From positions 8,612,917-8,676,916 of the forward strand of contig JAJEKV010000025.1 of assembly GCA_021234155.1 (NCBI GenBank): a DNA stretch of 64,000 nt. Direction: 5' to 3'. Below, in pieces: positions 43,601 through 52,471 of the stretch. Source of the stretch: Isoetes taiwanensis (lineage: Eukaryota > Streptophyta > Lycopodiopsida > Isoetales > Isoetaceae). Under the pieces are notes generated by a model. That model saw nothing but the letters and a program-made list of their open reading frames with translations, had not been told where the DNA came from and searched no databases. Positions within the stretch are counted from its first letter, which is position 1, and each line of letters opens with the position of its first letter. The translations under genes were made by a program, and so were the position numbers.

Positions 43601-43632
43601 TCAAAATCTTCCTGTTCTTGGTCACCATGCAA
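40450..43632 (-). CDS. internal copy 2: extra RNase H, reverse transcriptase, RNase H, integrase
   Basis: A 1060-codon frame. Residues 75-200 are an RNase H with intact acids D78, E118, D142 and D192. RT spans about 290-500, with first Asp D392 (FLDGF) and the catalytic pair D456-D457 in VFLDDL (Phe-Leu in place of Tyr-x). A second RNase H at ~600-720 has lost its first and third acids (KAYITVT; YMKH). Integrase follows: zinc site H827/H834/C865/C868, catalytic D896, D957 and E993 (DX35E). The order protease-RNase H-RT-RNase H-integrase differs from ordinary gypsy elements. The frame ends after ELVYGT by a frameshift. Confidence 0.9.
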   Translation of the reverse strand: MHGDQEQEDFERDKDNVSNSTHFVGWEEILQPMGRGVYHVPLSESGNKHAINVKEPAVVVIADQNLEKEKVEGWLWFDGGISKLARVAGAGAIVKDMHDLVLSSEGKIVPNITSNAAEYEGLIMGLNLARECKITHIHIFGDSMLVCKQVSGDYQAKSKEMATYLEQVHTLLLSFESWDIMHVPRGQNTIADQICRNTLMDYLSKESEEEEELGDDILEQMHPILVVDTSLEEQVKEIDVIKNNSRRSLSVGTDTNVDEMKEYAGIFQEKVDTFAWDYAELKGIPSHIAELSIELKPGSKPVAQKLRRINPALEPLIKQEIDKMLHAGLIKEIENPEWVSCVVPVRKKNKSSRICVDYQELNKATKKDYYPIPFLEEVLYAVAGNQRYSFLDGFSGFNQIQVREIDQPKTAFITPWGTYAMIKMPFGLMNAPSVFQRAMDKAFSSMPKENFRVFLDDLCLGSSRERHIELTVSSLELCRKFSICLNPRKCVFSVSSGILLGHQVCQEGVKVAEGKLDVIKNLPPPTNLKQVKSLIGMTSFLRIHVPNFAHIMEPITKLTRRGAVPKGKSRDVKICWNQACQEAMHKVITQLCSAVALTKPDHRKPFKAYITVTLKAMGLALVQNRRVLKFSGKQWNQTEERYPLSEKYAASLIFLIDKHGYMFLSQKITVYMKHNPLKYLMSKNQKKDKLHRWAARLMEFDLHIETNTSAKDPSAYLPYAFYEHDIDQTDQQMMEMDEHAVQGDFGEAFEQEVRYIESKETWMTPIIKYLQYQEEPEMLNKGELKKFKENCLRYSLLGDVLCYKDRSNIYLRCIAECEKELVMEECHSGFCGGHFSGKTTAQKILRAGYYWPTIFRDCYHKVRSCFKCQIHAKKTLVPGMLSPIVVPGPFQVWGLDYIGKMEPASSNGHHYILVATDLFTKWAEATPLREATANSTATFILNNICSRFGVPHKLLTDRGTHFINEVVNKLCRDLGMKHSKSSSYYPQGNGQAEATNKVLKNILKKIVNENKRDWHHKLTGALWAYRQNTKVSTGKTPFELVYGTASSYGDTCLGNHGRSG

Positions 43633-43644
43633 CGTTACTCGACA

Positions 43645-44636
43645 TTACCATCTGGAAATCGTGTAAGAGCCATTAGACCACACCGGTATAGCATCTTTTG
43701 CCTTCATCCATTTTACGCCCAAAAGCAAGTCATATGTATCCCCATCTTCTTCATTTACTCCTACTACCACAAAGTCGACATTTGCAATGATCCCTTTGAT
43801 TTGTGACTTCGGGTTTGTCACCACACCTATTGGTTTTACTTTTGTATTAGTAAAGGTTTTCAAAGCGTACCTTGATGTTTCATCTCTTGACAGCCCAAAA
43901 CTCTCATTATATGATATGGCATGATGCTCAATCCGAACCTCCATCTACGATAACCTTGTTGAGTTTTTTTCCTTTGATTTCATACGCATTTTAAGATCCC
44001 GGATCTTCTTCCGCTCTAGGAAGCACAAGGTGCATACCATCAACATTTTCCATGTGACTTCCCTACGTGGTCCGAAGCATTGAACAATTGTTTCAGTAGC
44101 TAGGAGCTATTTTTAGAAGAGTGGCCAGATCTATTGTTACTTTTTGAATTCTTGAGCAAATGCTCCAGCTCATTCATATCCTGCATGCACGTGACTCATA
44201 TCCAATTTATTTTGAGTGGTGGCAGAAAATGTACCTTTTTGAATTGATGAGGTCTTTGGAATTTTCGTTGAAAGCTTTCCACTCTGTCCTTGTCTTTGGG
44301 ACCCGGTATGGGACAGCTAAAACCTCCTCTTGTTCAAACATGGCATCTATAAAAAGATGAAGTGCCTTCAACATCCTTACCCTTAGTATTCGATAATTCA
44401 CGCCTATCAATATACTCTTTGATTACGCATTTATCCTCTGTGGCCAACCTCTTTACAAAATGCACGGATGGGGCATTCCTTTCCAAAATGACCCCTTTTG
44501 TTGCATTTGGGGCAAACTCTCCACCAACAAGCACTTTCGGGATGCCCTGTTCTCTCTCAATATGAGAACGGGGTTTTAGACTTCGCCTCAGGTGTTTCCG
44601 AGTGGATGTTGTCGATGGTCGAGCATTTTTCAGCAA
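43645..44636 (-). pseudogene. internal copy 2: protease and zinc knuckles, broken
   Basis: The same protein as 36100-37900 of copy 1, but split into frames 43645-43944, 44207-44410 and 44334-44636. The protease Asp motif lies in a broken stretch near 43945. Here copy 1 is clean and copy 2 is disrupted, the reverse of the integrase end; differences again centre on CAG/CTG. Confidence 0.75.
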
Positions 44637-44674
44637 GTTGCTTTGATATTTCCATCAAGCTCATCATTCCGACC

Positions 44675-45418
44675 TCAATCTGCTGGTAGCTTTGGCCACC
44701 TCATTTTTTTACTTCTTCCTCTAATTTTATATTTTTTCCAATGACATAGCAAGGTTCCACTTCTTTGTCTCTTTGCATCCTCCAAATCTTCTTCGGTGGC
44801 ATAAATAACCCGTGCAACTTCTATTGCCTTTGCAAATGCTACATGGATAGTGCTAATTCCTCCTAGCACCTGTATCTTATTCATTTTCTTGTACAGCTTG
44901 CCTTGTGGTTTCAAGCCAGTTATGAAGGCATGTATCATGTGATAGTTGGGCGTGTCAACCCCATGCTGTTTGCATCTGAGCAAATATAGATTGAATCTCT
45001 CAACATATGAGTGGATGTTTTCTCCTTTCTTGATGTGCATAGTACTCAGCTCCTGTAGCAGACTTCCTTTTGTGACTTCCATCCCAAACCTATCCAGAAA
45101 GCTTTGTTTCAGGGATTCCCAACCCATTTCCCCCGTGCCTTCCTGGTATAAGAGCCACGATTTAGCCTCTTTCTTAAGGGCCAACTTGAAGATAGCTTCG
45201 ATGGCACCTTTCTTATTGCCATGTTCCTCATAGTAATCTTCAAACAGCTGCAGAAAATCTTGAGGATTGCCAGACCCATCAAAGGTAGGAATAGGAGTAG
45301 GCATGGTAACTTCAATATGATATGGAGGTGGAGCAGAATTGATCTGAGTAATTGTTGTCTCCTCATTGAAGCTGGCCTCCTGTTTATCTTCCATAGCCAC
45401 TACTTTCTTTGGGGGCAT
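44675..45418 (-). CDS. internal copy 2: gag
   Basis: A 247-codon frame starting MPPKKVVAMEDK, the same gag protein as at 37941-38591, with the full helical capsid-like region through AFAKAIEVARVIYATEEDL. It loses register at about 44700 before the zinc knuckles. Confidence 0.82.
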   Translation of the reverse strand: MPPKKVVAMEDKQEASFNEETTITQINSAPPPYHIEVTMPTPIPTFDGSGNPQDFLQLFEDYYEEHGNKKGAIEAIFKLALKKEAKSWLLYQEGTGEMGWESLKQSFLDRFGMEVTKGSLLQELSTMHIKKGENIHSYVERFNLYLLRCKQHGVDTPNYHMIHAFITGLKPQGKLYKKMNKIQVLGGISTIHVAFAKAIEVARVIYATEEDLEDAKRQRSGTLLCHWKKYKIRGRSKKMRWPKLPAD

Positions 45419-45452
45419 GACTGCTGATTAGCCTGAGTATCGATCCAAATGG

Positions 45453-45470
45453 ATCTCGGTAGGACCTCCA
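45453..45470 (-). promoter_or_regulatory. primer-binding site, tRNA-Gln type (copy 2)
   Basis: Identical to the site at 38626-38643 and equally spaced (four bases) from LTR3. Confidence 0.65.
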
Positions 45471-45474
45471 AAGA

Positions 45475-46926
45475 TGTTGTACTTAGAACTGAACCTAAGC
45501 ACAACACTCAGTTAACTACTCTCACAAGTTTATGTTACCAGCCTTGCTACTGTCAACGTGAAATCTACTGTTGCAGGACTACCTCAGTATAGGTGCAAGT
45601 AGAACAAGATCATTTACAAGACATAGCCAACAACAATTGTTTCGAGAATAACTTAAGCTTCAACAAATGTTCACAGCTTCATAAAAGAAGGAGATATAGA
45701 AATATGTATTGCTCAACAAGGATTGTATTAAAAGGAGTTCTCAACTTACAATCCCATGACCACGGATAATACATTGCATCACACAAAAAAACTGTAATAA
45801 AATGGAGTAAGATGCCCAAACAAAATATATTTTCTTCAAGAACTGAACATAAACAATTTTTTTCAATAACCACAGCTTCTCATTGATGTTTAGCCTCCAG
45901 TTGTCTAGCGAGATCACCACATTAATTTCAATCTGTCAAACATAAACCTCAGCACCCAATGAATCTTCAATCTTCAAACATCTAATAGGTTCGCCACATT
46001 AACTTCCATCCTTCACAAAATGATCCCTTACTTTTGTTGCTACCCAAAACAAAATTTCCCTGATTCCTTTTTCTTCAATAGGTCTCGACCGCACTGCTAT
46101 GCATTCCCGGACGACCCTATTTGTGCCTTGCCATCTGATTTATAGGTCGGTCATTGATCCGATTCTTCCGGCTACAAATGGATTCTTGGAGCAATCTTTG
46201 GAGCTACTAATTGAATCCATCCCACGGGAGTTCTCAATCATCGTAGCCAAGGAAAAAACATCAGAGCATATTTTATACCAATATTAGACATCCGAACCAT
46301 TGAACCATTGTTATTTCTTTTCTTCATTTTTCTTTCTTACAGGCAATGGTACAAGACATGGGTATTGTGCCCATGGCATAACCTGTCTCCATGAGTAAAT
46401 CCCAACGTCCTCTGTCGAAACAATTCACTGTCTCAGAAGATTAACTACTCGTTCACAGCAACAATAATTTATCTGATGCAGCTCCATTCTTTATTCACAA
46501 CAGGATAAAACCACCCCAGAACCTAGCATAATTACTGAAATCAAGGCTAAACAACCTTTTAAATCTGGAAACAGCTTACTAGTGCCAAGGTGTATCTTGT
46601 TGTTTGATCATAAGTTCCAAACTGTTTCTTCATCGAAATTGTGCAATACTGTACCATGATTACCCCTTCATGGCCCCAATGTGTTCACAAACACATTGGG
46701 AGGTGTTCCTACACACCAGGGCTTCTTGAATACAATCGTGGATCCTTGAGCTTCTTGACACTTGAACTAAATTGAAACTTGTCTTCTACAACTTGACATA
46801 GCTGAAACTTAGATTTGCTTGAACTAAATTGAAACTTGTCTTCTACAACTTGACATACCTGAAACTAAGAATGCAGAACATTAGTAAAAAAGAACTGTAG
46901 AAATATGTTGCACAGAATGTGCAACA
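45475..46926 (-). repeat. LTR3
   Basis: Same termini as the other two. A patch at about 46150-46270 differs from LTR1, mostly where LTR1 has CTG or CAG. Its outer end abuts exon E5 of the Ca2+-ATPase gene. Confidence 0.92.
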
Positions 46927-46931
46927 CTGGC
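46927..46931. repeat. target site duplication, right copy (CTGGC)
   Basis: Matches 31810-31814. On the gene's strand it is GCCAG, the last five bases of exon E5. Confidence 0.85.
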
Positions 46932-47219
46932 AGAAAACAAAAGAGTTGAAGAGCAGTGTATTTAATATGCCATTATTATCACCTAGTTGGAACATGATCA
47001 TTTCCTTTATATTGTAGAAGAGATAGCACGAGCAACTGATATACAACTTGAAAAGCTATATTTCTGCACATGATCTTTGTAATAAAACTATCTTGATGAC
47101 CAAGAGGTTGTAATTCCATTAATTCCTTGCATGGGGGTTCTGTTATCAAGGCCATTACGCCAAGTAATCAACTATTATGCTGAACCAAATAAGTTGAGGA
47201 GTATTAAGTAGCGTGTTAT
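46927..47219 (-). pseudogene. Ca2+-ATPase (ACA-type) exon E5, TM6-8
   Basis: After acceptor AATGCAG the minus strand encodes NTPQLIWFSIIVDYLA, then ALITEPPCKELM, then NIAFQVVYQLLVLSLLQY and GILNTLLFNSFVFCQ. These match the type IIB Ca2+-pump order (QLLWVNMIMDT, LATEPP, FNSFVFCQ). Two frameshifts are present. The exon ends TGCCAG exactly where the retrotransposon begins; the GCCAG is the target duplication, and the intron donor GTAGCT now sits 15.1 kb away after the left copy (31810-31814). Confidence 0.82.
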
Positions 47220-47293
47220 CTGCATTTTAATTATCTTACTTATGAGAAAGATCAAGATATTCTATAGTCTCCAAGAGGCTAAAGTAATAATAC

Positions 47294-47452
47294 CTGAGAA
47301 AGCTGACGTGAAGCTGGTAACTGAAGTTACAATAGTTATGATGAGCTGGAAATGGAAAAGCTTTTGAATGTTTACATATACAGAGCGCCCTCATTTGATT
47401 GCTGTGACAAGAGTGTGAAAGTCGTCGTCTAGAAGAACAATGTCAGCATTGG
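47294..47452 (-). pseudogene. Ca2+-ATPase (ACA-type) exon E4, TM5-6
   Basis: Encodes ANADIVLLDDDFHTLVTAIK, a TGA stop (47393-47391) where the family has Trp, then GRSVYVNIQK and FHFQLIITIVTSVTSF, the membrane helix 5 region. Donor CTCAG|GTATTA is intact; the acceptor looks altered (no AG at the expected place). Confidence 0.8.
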
Positions 47453-47547
47453 CTTTTGCATAGATATTATTTTAACAAAACAAAATAAAGTAAAACAAAA
47501 TTTCCTTATTCTAATAAATAATAATCGATAAGAAAGTTTATTTTTAC

Positions 47548-47703
47548 CTCAGTTCCACTTACACCCATTGCGATTGCAAGATCTGTTTCATGCAAAAAAG
47601 GTGCATCATTTATACCACGTGCTGCCACAGCTACAACTTGTCTCATTTCACAAAGAGCCGTCACTAGCTTATACTTGTCAGTGGGATGCGCCTTAGCCAT
47701 GAT
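47548..47703 (-). pseudogene. Ca2+-ATPase (ACA-type) exon E3, hinge
   Basis: Encodes MAKAHPTDKYKLVTALCE then the hinge as ARGINDAP, where P-type pumps have TGDGxNDAP, followed by AIAMGVSGTE. Loss of the GDG that binds Mg2+/phosphate would inactivate the pump. Splice sites CTAG|ATCATGG and GAG|GTAAAA are good. Confidence 0.82.
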
Positions 47704-47767
47704 CTAGACAAATAAGATATCTTGTCATCTTTATCATGTAAATAAATAGCTTTCTAGACCAAGATAC

Positions 47768-49205
47768 CTATATCGTTGGAATGCGTCTAGCTTGTTCATC
47801 TAGTGGCAATTGTTGAAAGTCTGGGCCTTCAATTGCAGATTCTCTCTCATTTGTCAAAATGCCACATTCCTGAGCAATTGCATTGGCAATACATATATTA
47901 TCGCTGGTTACCATTTTGACCATGATCCCTGCAGACCGGCAAGTCTCCACAGCTTTCGTAATGCCTGGATGAACAGGGTTCCCGATACCTACTATCGCTA
48001 AGCACGTAAATTTTTCTTCATCAATTGAATCATGTTTGGAAGGTTCTATGTCCAAGTTTCTCATCACTAGACAGAGTGTTCTTAGTGCTTGATCTCTCAA
48101 TGATGTAACGACATGGCGAAGCTCCTTCCGTCTCTCAGAGTCAATTTCGATAATGTGCCCCTCACAATCCATAAAATTGTCACACATATCCAGCACTATC
48201 TCTGTGGCACCTTTCCAATGGGCTCGTATATTGCCATCAAAGTGTTTAATCACAATATCCATTCTCTTCCTCGATGAATTAACAAATGGTTCGCATATCA
48301 AATTGGATTCCAAAGACCTTTTTTCAAAATCTCCCCTCAAGGCAATTCCAAACCTTAGTAAAGCGTTTTCAGTAGGGGTACCAAAAAATGCATGTTTTCC
48401 ATTTTCTTTTTGGACTTCTCCACTTGTGTTTTGGAGAATGCTTTCAAAAAGCAATTCCTTTACATATCATGAAGGCCGAATTCAGTAGTTTTGGCGACAT
48501 CCTTCAAATTACCCCCAATCCATGCTTTTGTAACTTCCATTTCATTGGTGGTCAGGACACCTGTTTTGTGAGTGCAGATACAAGATGTTGAAGCAATAGT
48601 CTCACAAGCAACACGACGTTTAACGAGGGCGTTATCAGCTAACATCTTCTTCGTAGCATATGCAAGCGCAACTTTCACTCCCAAGAGAAGCCCTTCAGGC
48701 GCAGCCACCACAAATGTGCCTACTGCAATGGAAATAATATTAACAATCTCAATGGCATCTTGAGCCACCAGCTTCTGGCCTTTTTTTGCAACAACGAACT
48801 TGATCAAAGTAACGAGAAAGCCGGCAATTTGAAAAACTAAACCAATGTTCCCAATCCGGGTTGCAACCTCATTTAGCTTCATCTCCAGAGGTGTTTTTTT
48901 TTCACCTCTTTCACCAAGTTCGGCCATCCGCCGACCCCATTCAGTGTTCATGCCTACAGCAGTAATTAACATTGAGCCACTTCCATCTTCCACTACTGAT
49001 CCAGACAAAATAAAAGGCTTCTCCTCATCTACTTTCCTCGCTTCAATACCTCCCTTGCTTGGCTCGATAATATTTAATGAATGACCACATATATACAGAC
49101 CATCTCCAGGGACTTGGTCTCCAATTGTCAACTACACGACGTCGCCAACAACAATGTCATATATGGAAATCTTTTTTCTTTCTCCATTTCTTACAACTTG
49201 AAATA
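47768..49205 (-). pseudogene. Ca2+-ATPase (ACA-type) exon E2, actuator to nucleotide domain
   Basis: Reads the actuator region (ISIYDIVVGDVV, TAG, LTIGDQVPGDG), TM3-4 with the conserved PEGL (VVAAPEGLLLGVKVALAY), the phosphorylation site as HKTGVLT, then KGATEIVLDMCDNF and MVTSDN. In active pumps these are DKTGTLT and TGDN, so the phosphorylated Asp is His. In-frame TAG codons stand at 49134-49132 (expected Gln) and 47770-47768 (expected Gln at the exon end). One frameshift lies near 48476. Over 400 residues otherwise align in order. Confidence 0.88.
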
Positions 49206-51069
49206 TGTAGCATTATAACAGGGGGTTGTTTTTGTGATTTTGTACGCTTTTTTGCATGGTTTTCCTATGATTTCAGTGCTGTATTCATTGGGCCATACTA
49301 AATAGTATTTCTAGAGTGCGGCTTTTTTGGAGCGTTGATGTGGATTAGCTCTAACAATCTAACGGTTCTTTATCTTCAGCTCCTCATTCATATGCATGAA
49401 TCCAGCAAACTTCTGTTCTCTCAAAGGCTCTTGTGTGTTCCGACCTGTTGATCCGTCTCCCTCATCCAACAATTGTGGTATGGAAGTTTGTTTGCTTTTG
49501 TTTGCTAACAATGTTTTTCTCGTTTTAAATCTTATTTGGAATTAGCCCGGCCATTCACAAGAGAATGCGTTCTTCGTTCATCTGTTTCATGGCAGATCTA
49601 CATATTGGAATAATGCATGAAACGTTGTTCTTAAACGCATTCTTCTTCTTATAACATATTCTTTCTTCTTAAAACGTTCTTCTTAAAGCGTATTCTTCTT
49701 TGTGTTGTGTTATCTCGCCGTTGGTTCTCGGGATCCATAAACGATCTATGTTGGAAAATTCTAGCATGGTAAAAGTGGAACCTCCCACCGCTTAGAATTT
49801 TGCGCCTTAGTTGAGTAATTGGAGCCCATAATATCCAGCCTCCCATAGGGCCAATCGACATGCAAGTCCCAATCCTTTTCTTCAATCCGGCCTCTTTTAA
49901 TTCGGGACTTCGCAAGAAAAACAAGCATGGCGATGATGGGCCAATCCGAAACTCCAATAATATGTAGCATTACAACTGCATGCCGGACTTCCCGGACTTT
50001 TTGTTGCACCCTTCAATCCCGAGTTTGAGATTCTCAAGCAGATTGACGAGAAACACGCATATGTAGGGCCAACATCCATCGTTGTTACCGTGTTCAAACC
50101 GAAACTAGAAGATTTGAATATGTGGCAATCGCATGCCGAAGCTTCATGATAGTCGGTGTGCTTGCTCCATCTACCACATTCGACCATGCTTTAACCATTG
50201 AAAAACGATGAACACCTCAGAATCCGCCCTCGGACATGTCGAAAACCCTAACCTAAATTTGTTTTTCTATTTTCATAGAAACTTTGAAACGAGAAATGGC
50301 GAATCCCTTCAGTAACCATCATTCATTCCTATGAACAAAAAAATAACCCTTCCACCATTATAACTAAATACACAATTAAAATTATAAGCTTGTGTTACTC
50401 TTTTTCTTCTAACCTTGTGTTGTTTCTTTAATGATAGAGAACAATTGCAACTATTACAATGAGACGAATGGCACGAAATCGACGAGGCGCAGGCTCAACA
50501 TCACGAATGGGAGTCATGCAAGCAGAAGGCATCACGTACGAGATAAACCATCCTCCACAAGAAGATGTCGTTGAAGCCGCCGAGGCTAAATCAACGAACG
50601 ATGTAGAGCAATAACTCAATAAATTTCTAATTAAAATGCTTTAATAGCGTATATAATTATATTACATTATGCTATAATATTATAGTTACTCAAGTTTCAT
50701 ATTACTATATTTTCTTTTTATTCTTACATGTTCTTATGTTTGTTTTTTTTTTAAGGGCCCGAAGGGCCCAAATTTTTTTTTTACTATAACAACCAACATA
50801 TAACTACCATTGACATTAATTAACACAACCATTGAATCCAATACATTTAAATTAAAATCCCCCTTAAACCCCCTTTGGTTTGGGTGCATATTCACCTGGG
50901 GTGAGGGGCGAAGAGCCCTCAGAATTATATTTTGCACGTACGAAAATAACACCATATAGTATTCCGCTTGAAATCTTATAGTATTTTGCGAATCTTGTTA
51001 TACAGTATAGCAAAATTTGTACTTGCATACCCCACAAACGAGGAACTTTACGTACGGTGTAGATTAAGG
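49206..51069. other. intron between ACA exons E1 and E2
   Basis: 1.9 kb without a recognised gene. Contains a TTCTTCTT-rich stretch (49628-49705), a GGGCCCGAAGGGCCC palindrome at 50755-50769 between homopolymer runs, and a plus-strand frame at 50460-50612 (MRRMARNRRGAGSTSR...) of unknown meaning. Confidence 0.5.
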
Positions 51070-51470
51070 AACAAGGGGTGAATATGCCTATCCAACAGCC
51101 AAAACAAGAAAACAAGAAGTATAACAGCCAAAAGTATCGGGATTTCCTCGTAGATATACCAGACTGGTCGTTCATGTAGTGTAGTTAATTCTATGATCAA
51201 TGAGAGTACTTCAAAAAATATTAAAAGAAACGTTGACTTGTTATTCATTGCGTCCCAGACAAAGCTAAAGAACCTTTTGGGGGGGTGTTTTTGCGGATGC
51301 ATATTAGATCCATAGACTTCTCGCCTCTTGACCAAGTCTAATTCATCACCAAGTATACCAGTATTAGGAGAAACATTCAGTTGTTGCGCAATCCCTTGTA
51401 ATCCCCCACATGACTTCAGAATTTCTGCACTAGTCAAAGATGTCAACTGCTCTGGATAAGTCCTAAAGCC
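51070..51470 (-). pseudogene. Ca2+-ATPase (ACA-type) exon E1, N-terminus and TM1-2
   Basis: Reads FGFRTYPEQLTSL, SCGGLQGIAQQLNVSPNTG, DLVKRREVYGSN and FSFVWDAMNNKSTFLLIFFE, matching the region before and through the first two helices of type IIB Ca2+-ATPases (GGVEGIA, RREVYG, FVWEA). The reading drifts after AVILLV, suggesting a frameshift. The calmodulin-binding N-terminal exon of plant ACA pumps is not seen upstream, where a copia LTR lies. Confidence 0.78.
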
Positions 51471-51539
51471 AAACCTTTTTTTTCTTTTTCTTCTTCTTCC
51501 TTCAGCTTTGTTTCATTTTTTTTTGCTTGACGAAGAATC

Positions 51540-51736
51540 TGTTAGAATATAACAACCCTGCCAACTCAGCAAATCATATGATGTGGCATCCATATAGGCA
51601 AAGAGTCGTGTCCCATAATAACAGTCGTGAATATATGACTATATGGAGCTATGGTGCGGGGCTTGTCCCACCACTTTTCCTCTTATCAGAATATATCTAT
51701 CTGCATTCTAGTTATCTTGATCTCCTAAACTTAAGA
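51540..51736 (+). mobile_element. Ty1/copia-type LTR
   Basis: Begins TGTTAGAATATAACAA, a common copia LTR start, and ends directly before the primer-binding site at 51737. About 197 bp, short enough for a TRIM or small copia element. No second LTR was found downstream. Confidence 0.6.
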
Positions 51737-51749
51737 TGGTATCAGAGCC
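51737..51749 (+). promoter_or_regulatory. primer-binding site, initiator tRNA-Met
   Basis: TGGTATCAGAGCC is the classic copia primer-binding site complementary to initiator tRNA-Met. Confidence 0.8.
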
Positions 51750-51777
51750 TGTAAGCTCTTGATCTTGATACCTGGGT

Positions 51778-52288
51778 ATGGAGGAGAAGCGGGATAGAGA
51801 TACAGGGAAACCGCCTCCACAAGAGAAAACTTCAAGGAAGAAGAAACGGAATGTTATATCTCGGAAATTGAAGGTATTTAAATTAAAACTTAAAACTGGC
51901 ATACTATTTCCTCCTGTATTCCGGAAGAGGGGCGGGATGATGCCAAGAGCAATGGGTTTTGCGTGGATTTTGTATCCAAGGAAGCAAAGTTTTGCACATA
52001 ATCTTCAGCATGCTTTGCTAGACAGAAGGATGTGGCAGAAGAAATTGAGGAAATGCAAGGTAATTACCCACGAGATTAGAGATGAACCTCCCTATAAATG
52101 CCATTGGAAATTTGGAGCCAAATTTGGAATCTGAGAATGTTGCGGGGATGCCTCGAGGATTTAACCCAATGATGCAAGTACATTCTGCAGATGCCGTCGA
52201 AGAGTTTGCAGAAGAATCAAAAGCCAAATCTGGCTTTGATGAAGTCATTGTTGTGTCCCACAGGACCGAGCAGATTATAATCCTCTAA
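51778..52288 (+). other. reading frames downstream of the copia primer site
   Basis: A frame of 118 codons (MEEKRDRDTGKPPPQEK, basic) is followed in another frame by NVAGMPRGFNPMMQVHS to 52288. They do not resemble copia gag or pol. They may be unrelated internal sequence of a non-autonomous element or captured host sequence. Confidence 0.3.
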
Positions 52289-52471
52289 GGGCTGCGAGAA
52301 ATTTGGATGGGGCCATGATGCAGAGGAGATGCAGTTGGAGTTCTTTATAGAGGATGTCCATGCAGAAGAAAGAAGGTCCAGATTGCAAAATGTCTAAAAC
52401 AGAGATAGGTTCTGTACGTACATAATTATTTCACGAAACTGTTTTAAAAAGGAATTTTCGAAATTTTTTTT

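Larger units (their letters stand above)
31815..46926 (-). mobile_element. composite Ty3/gypsy (Tat-like) retrotransposon, LTR-int-LTR-int-LTR
   Basis: Three near-identical LTRs (31815-33271, 38648-40102, 45475-46926; about 1455 bp) enclose two internal regions of about 5.37 kb, all in minus orientation. Only the outermost ends carry the 5-bp duplication CTGGC. That structure is expected from unequal recombination between copies or a tandem integration, not from two independent insertions. Internal order is gag, zinc knuckles, protease, extra RNase H, reverse transcriptase, RNase H and integrase. The second copy keeps a 1060-codon pol frame. Confidence 0.92.
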
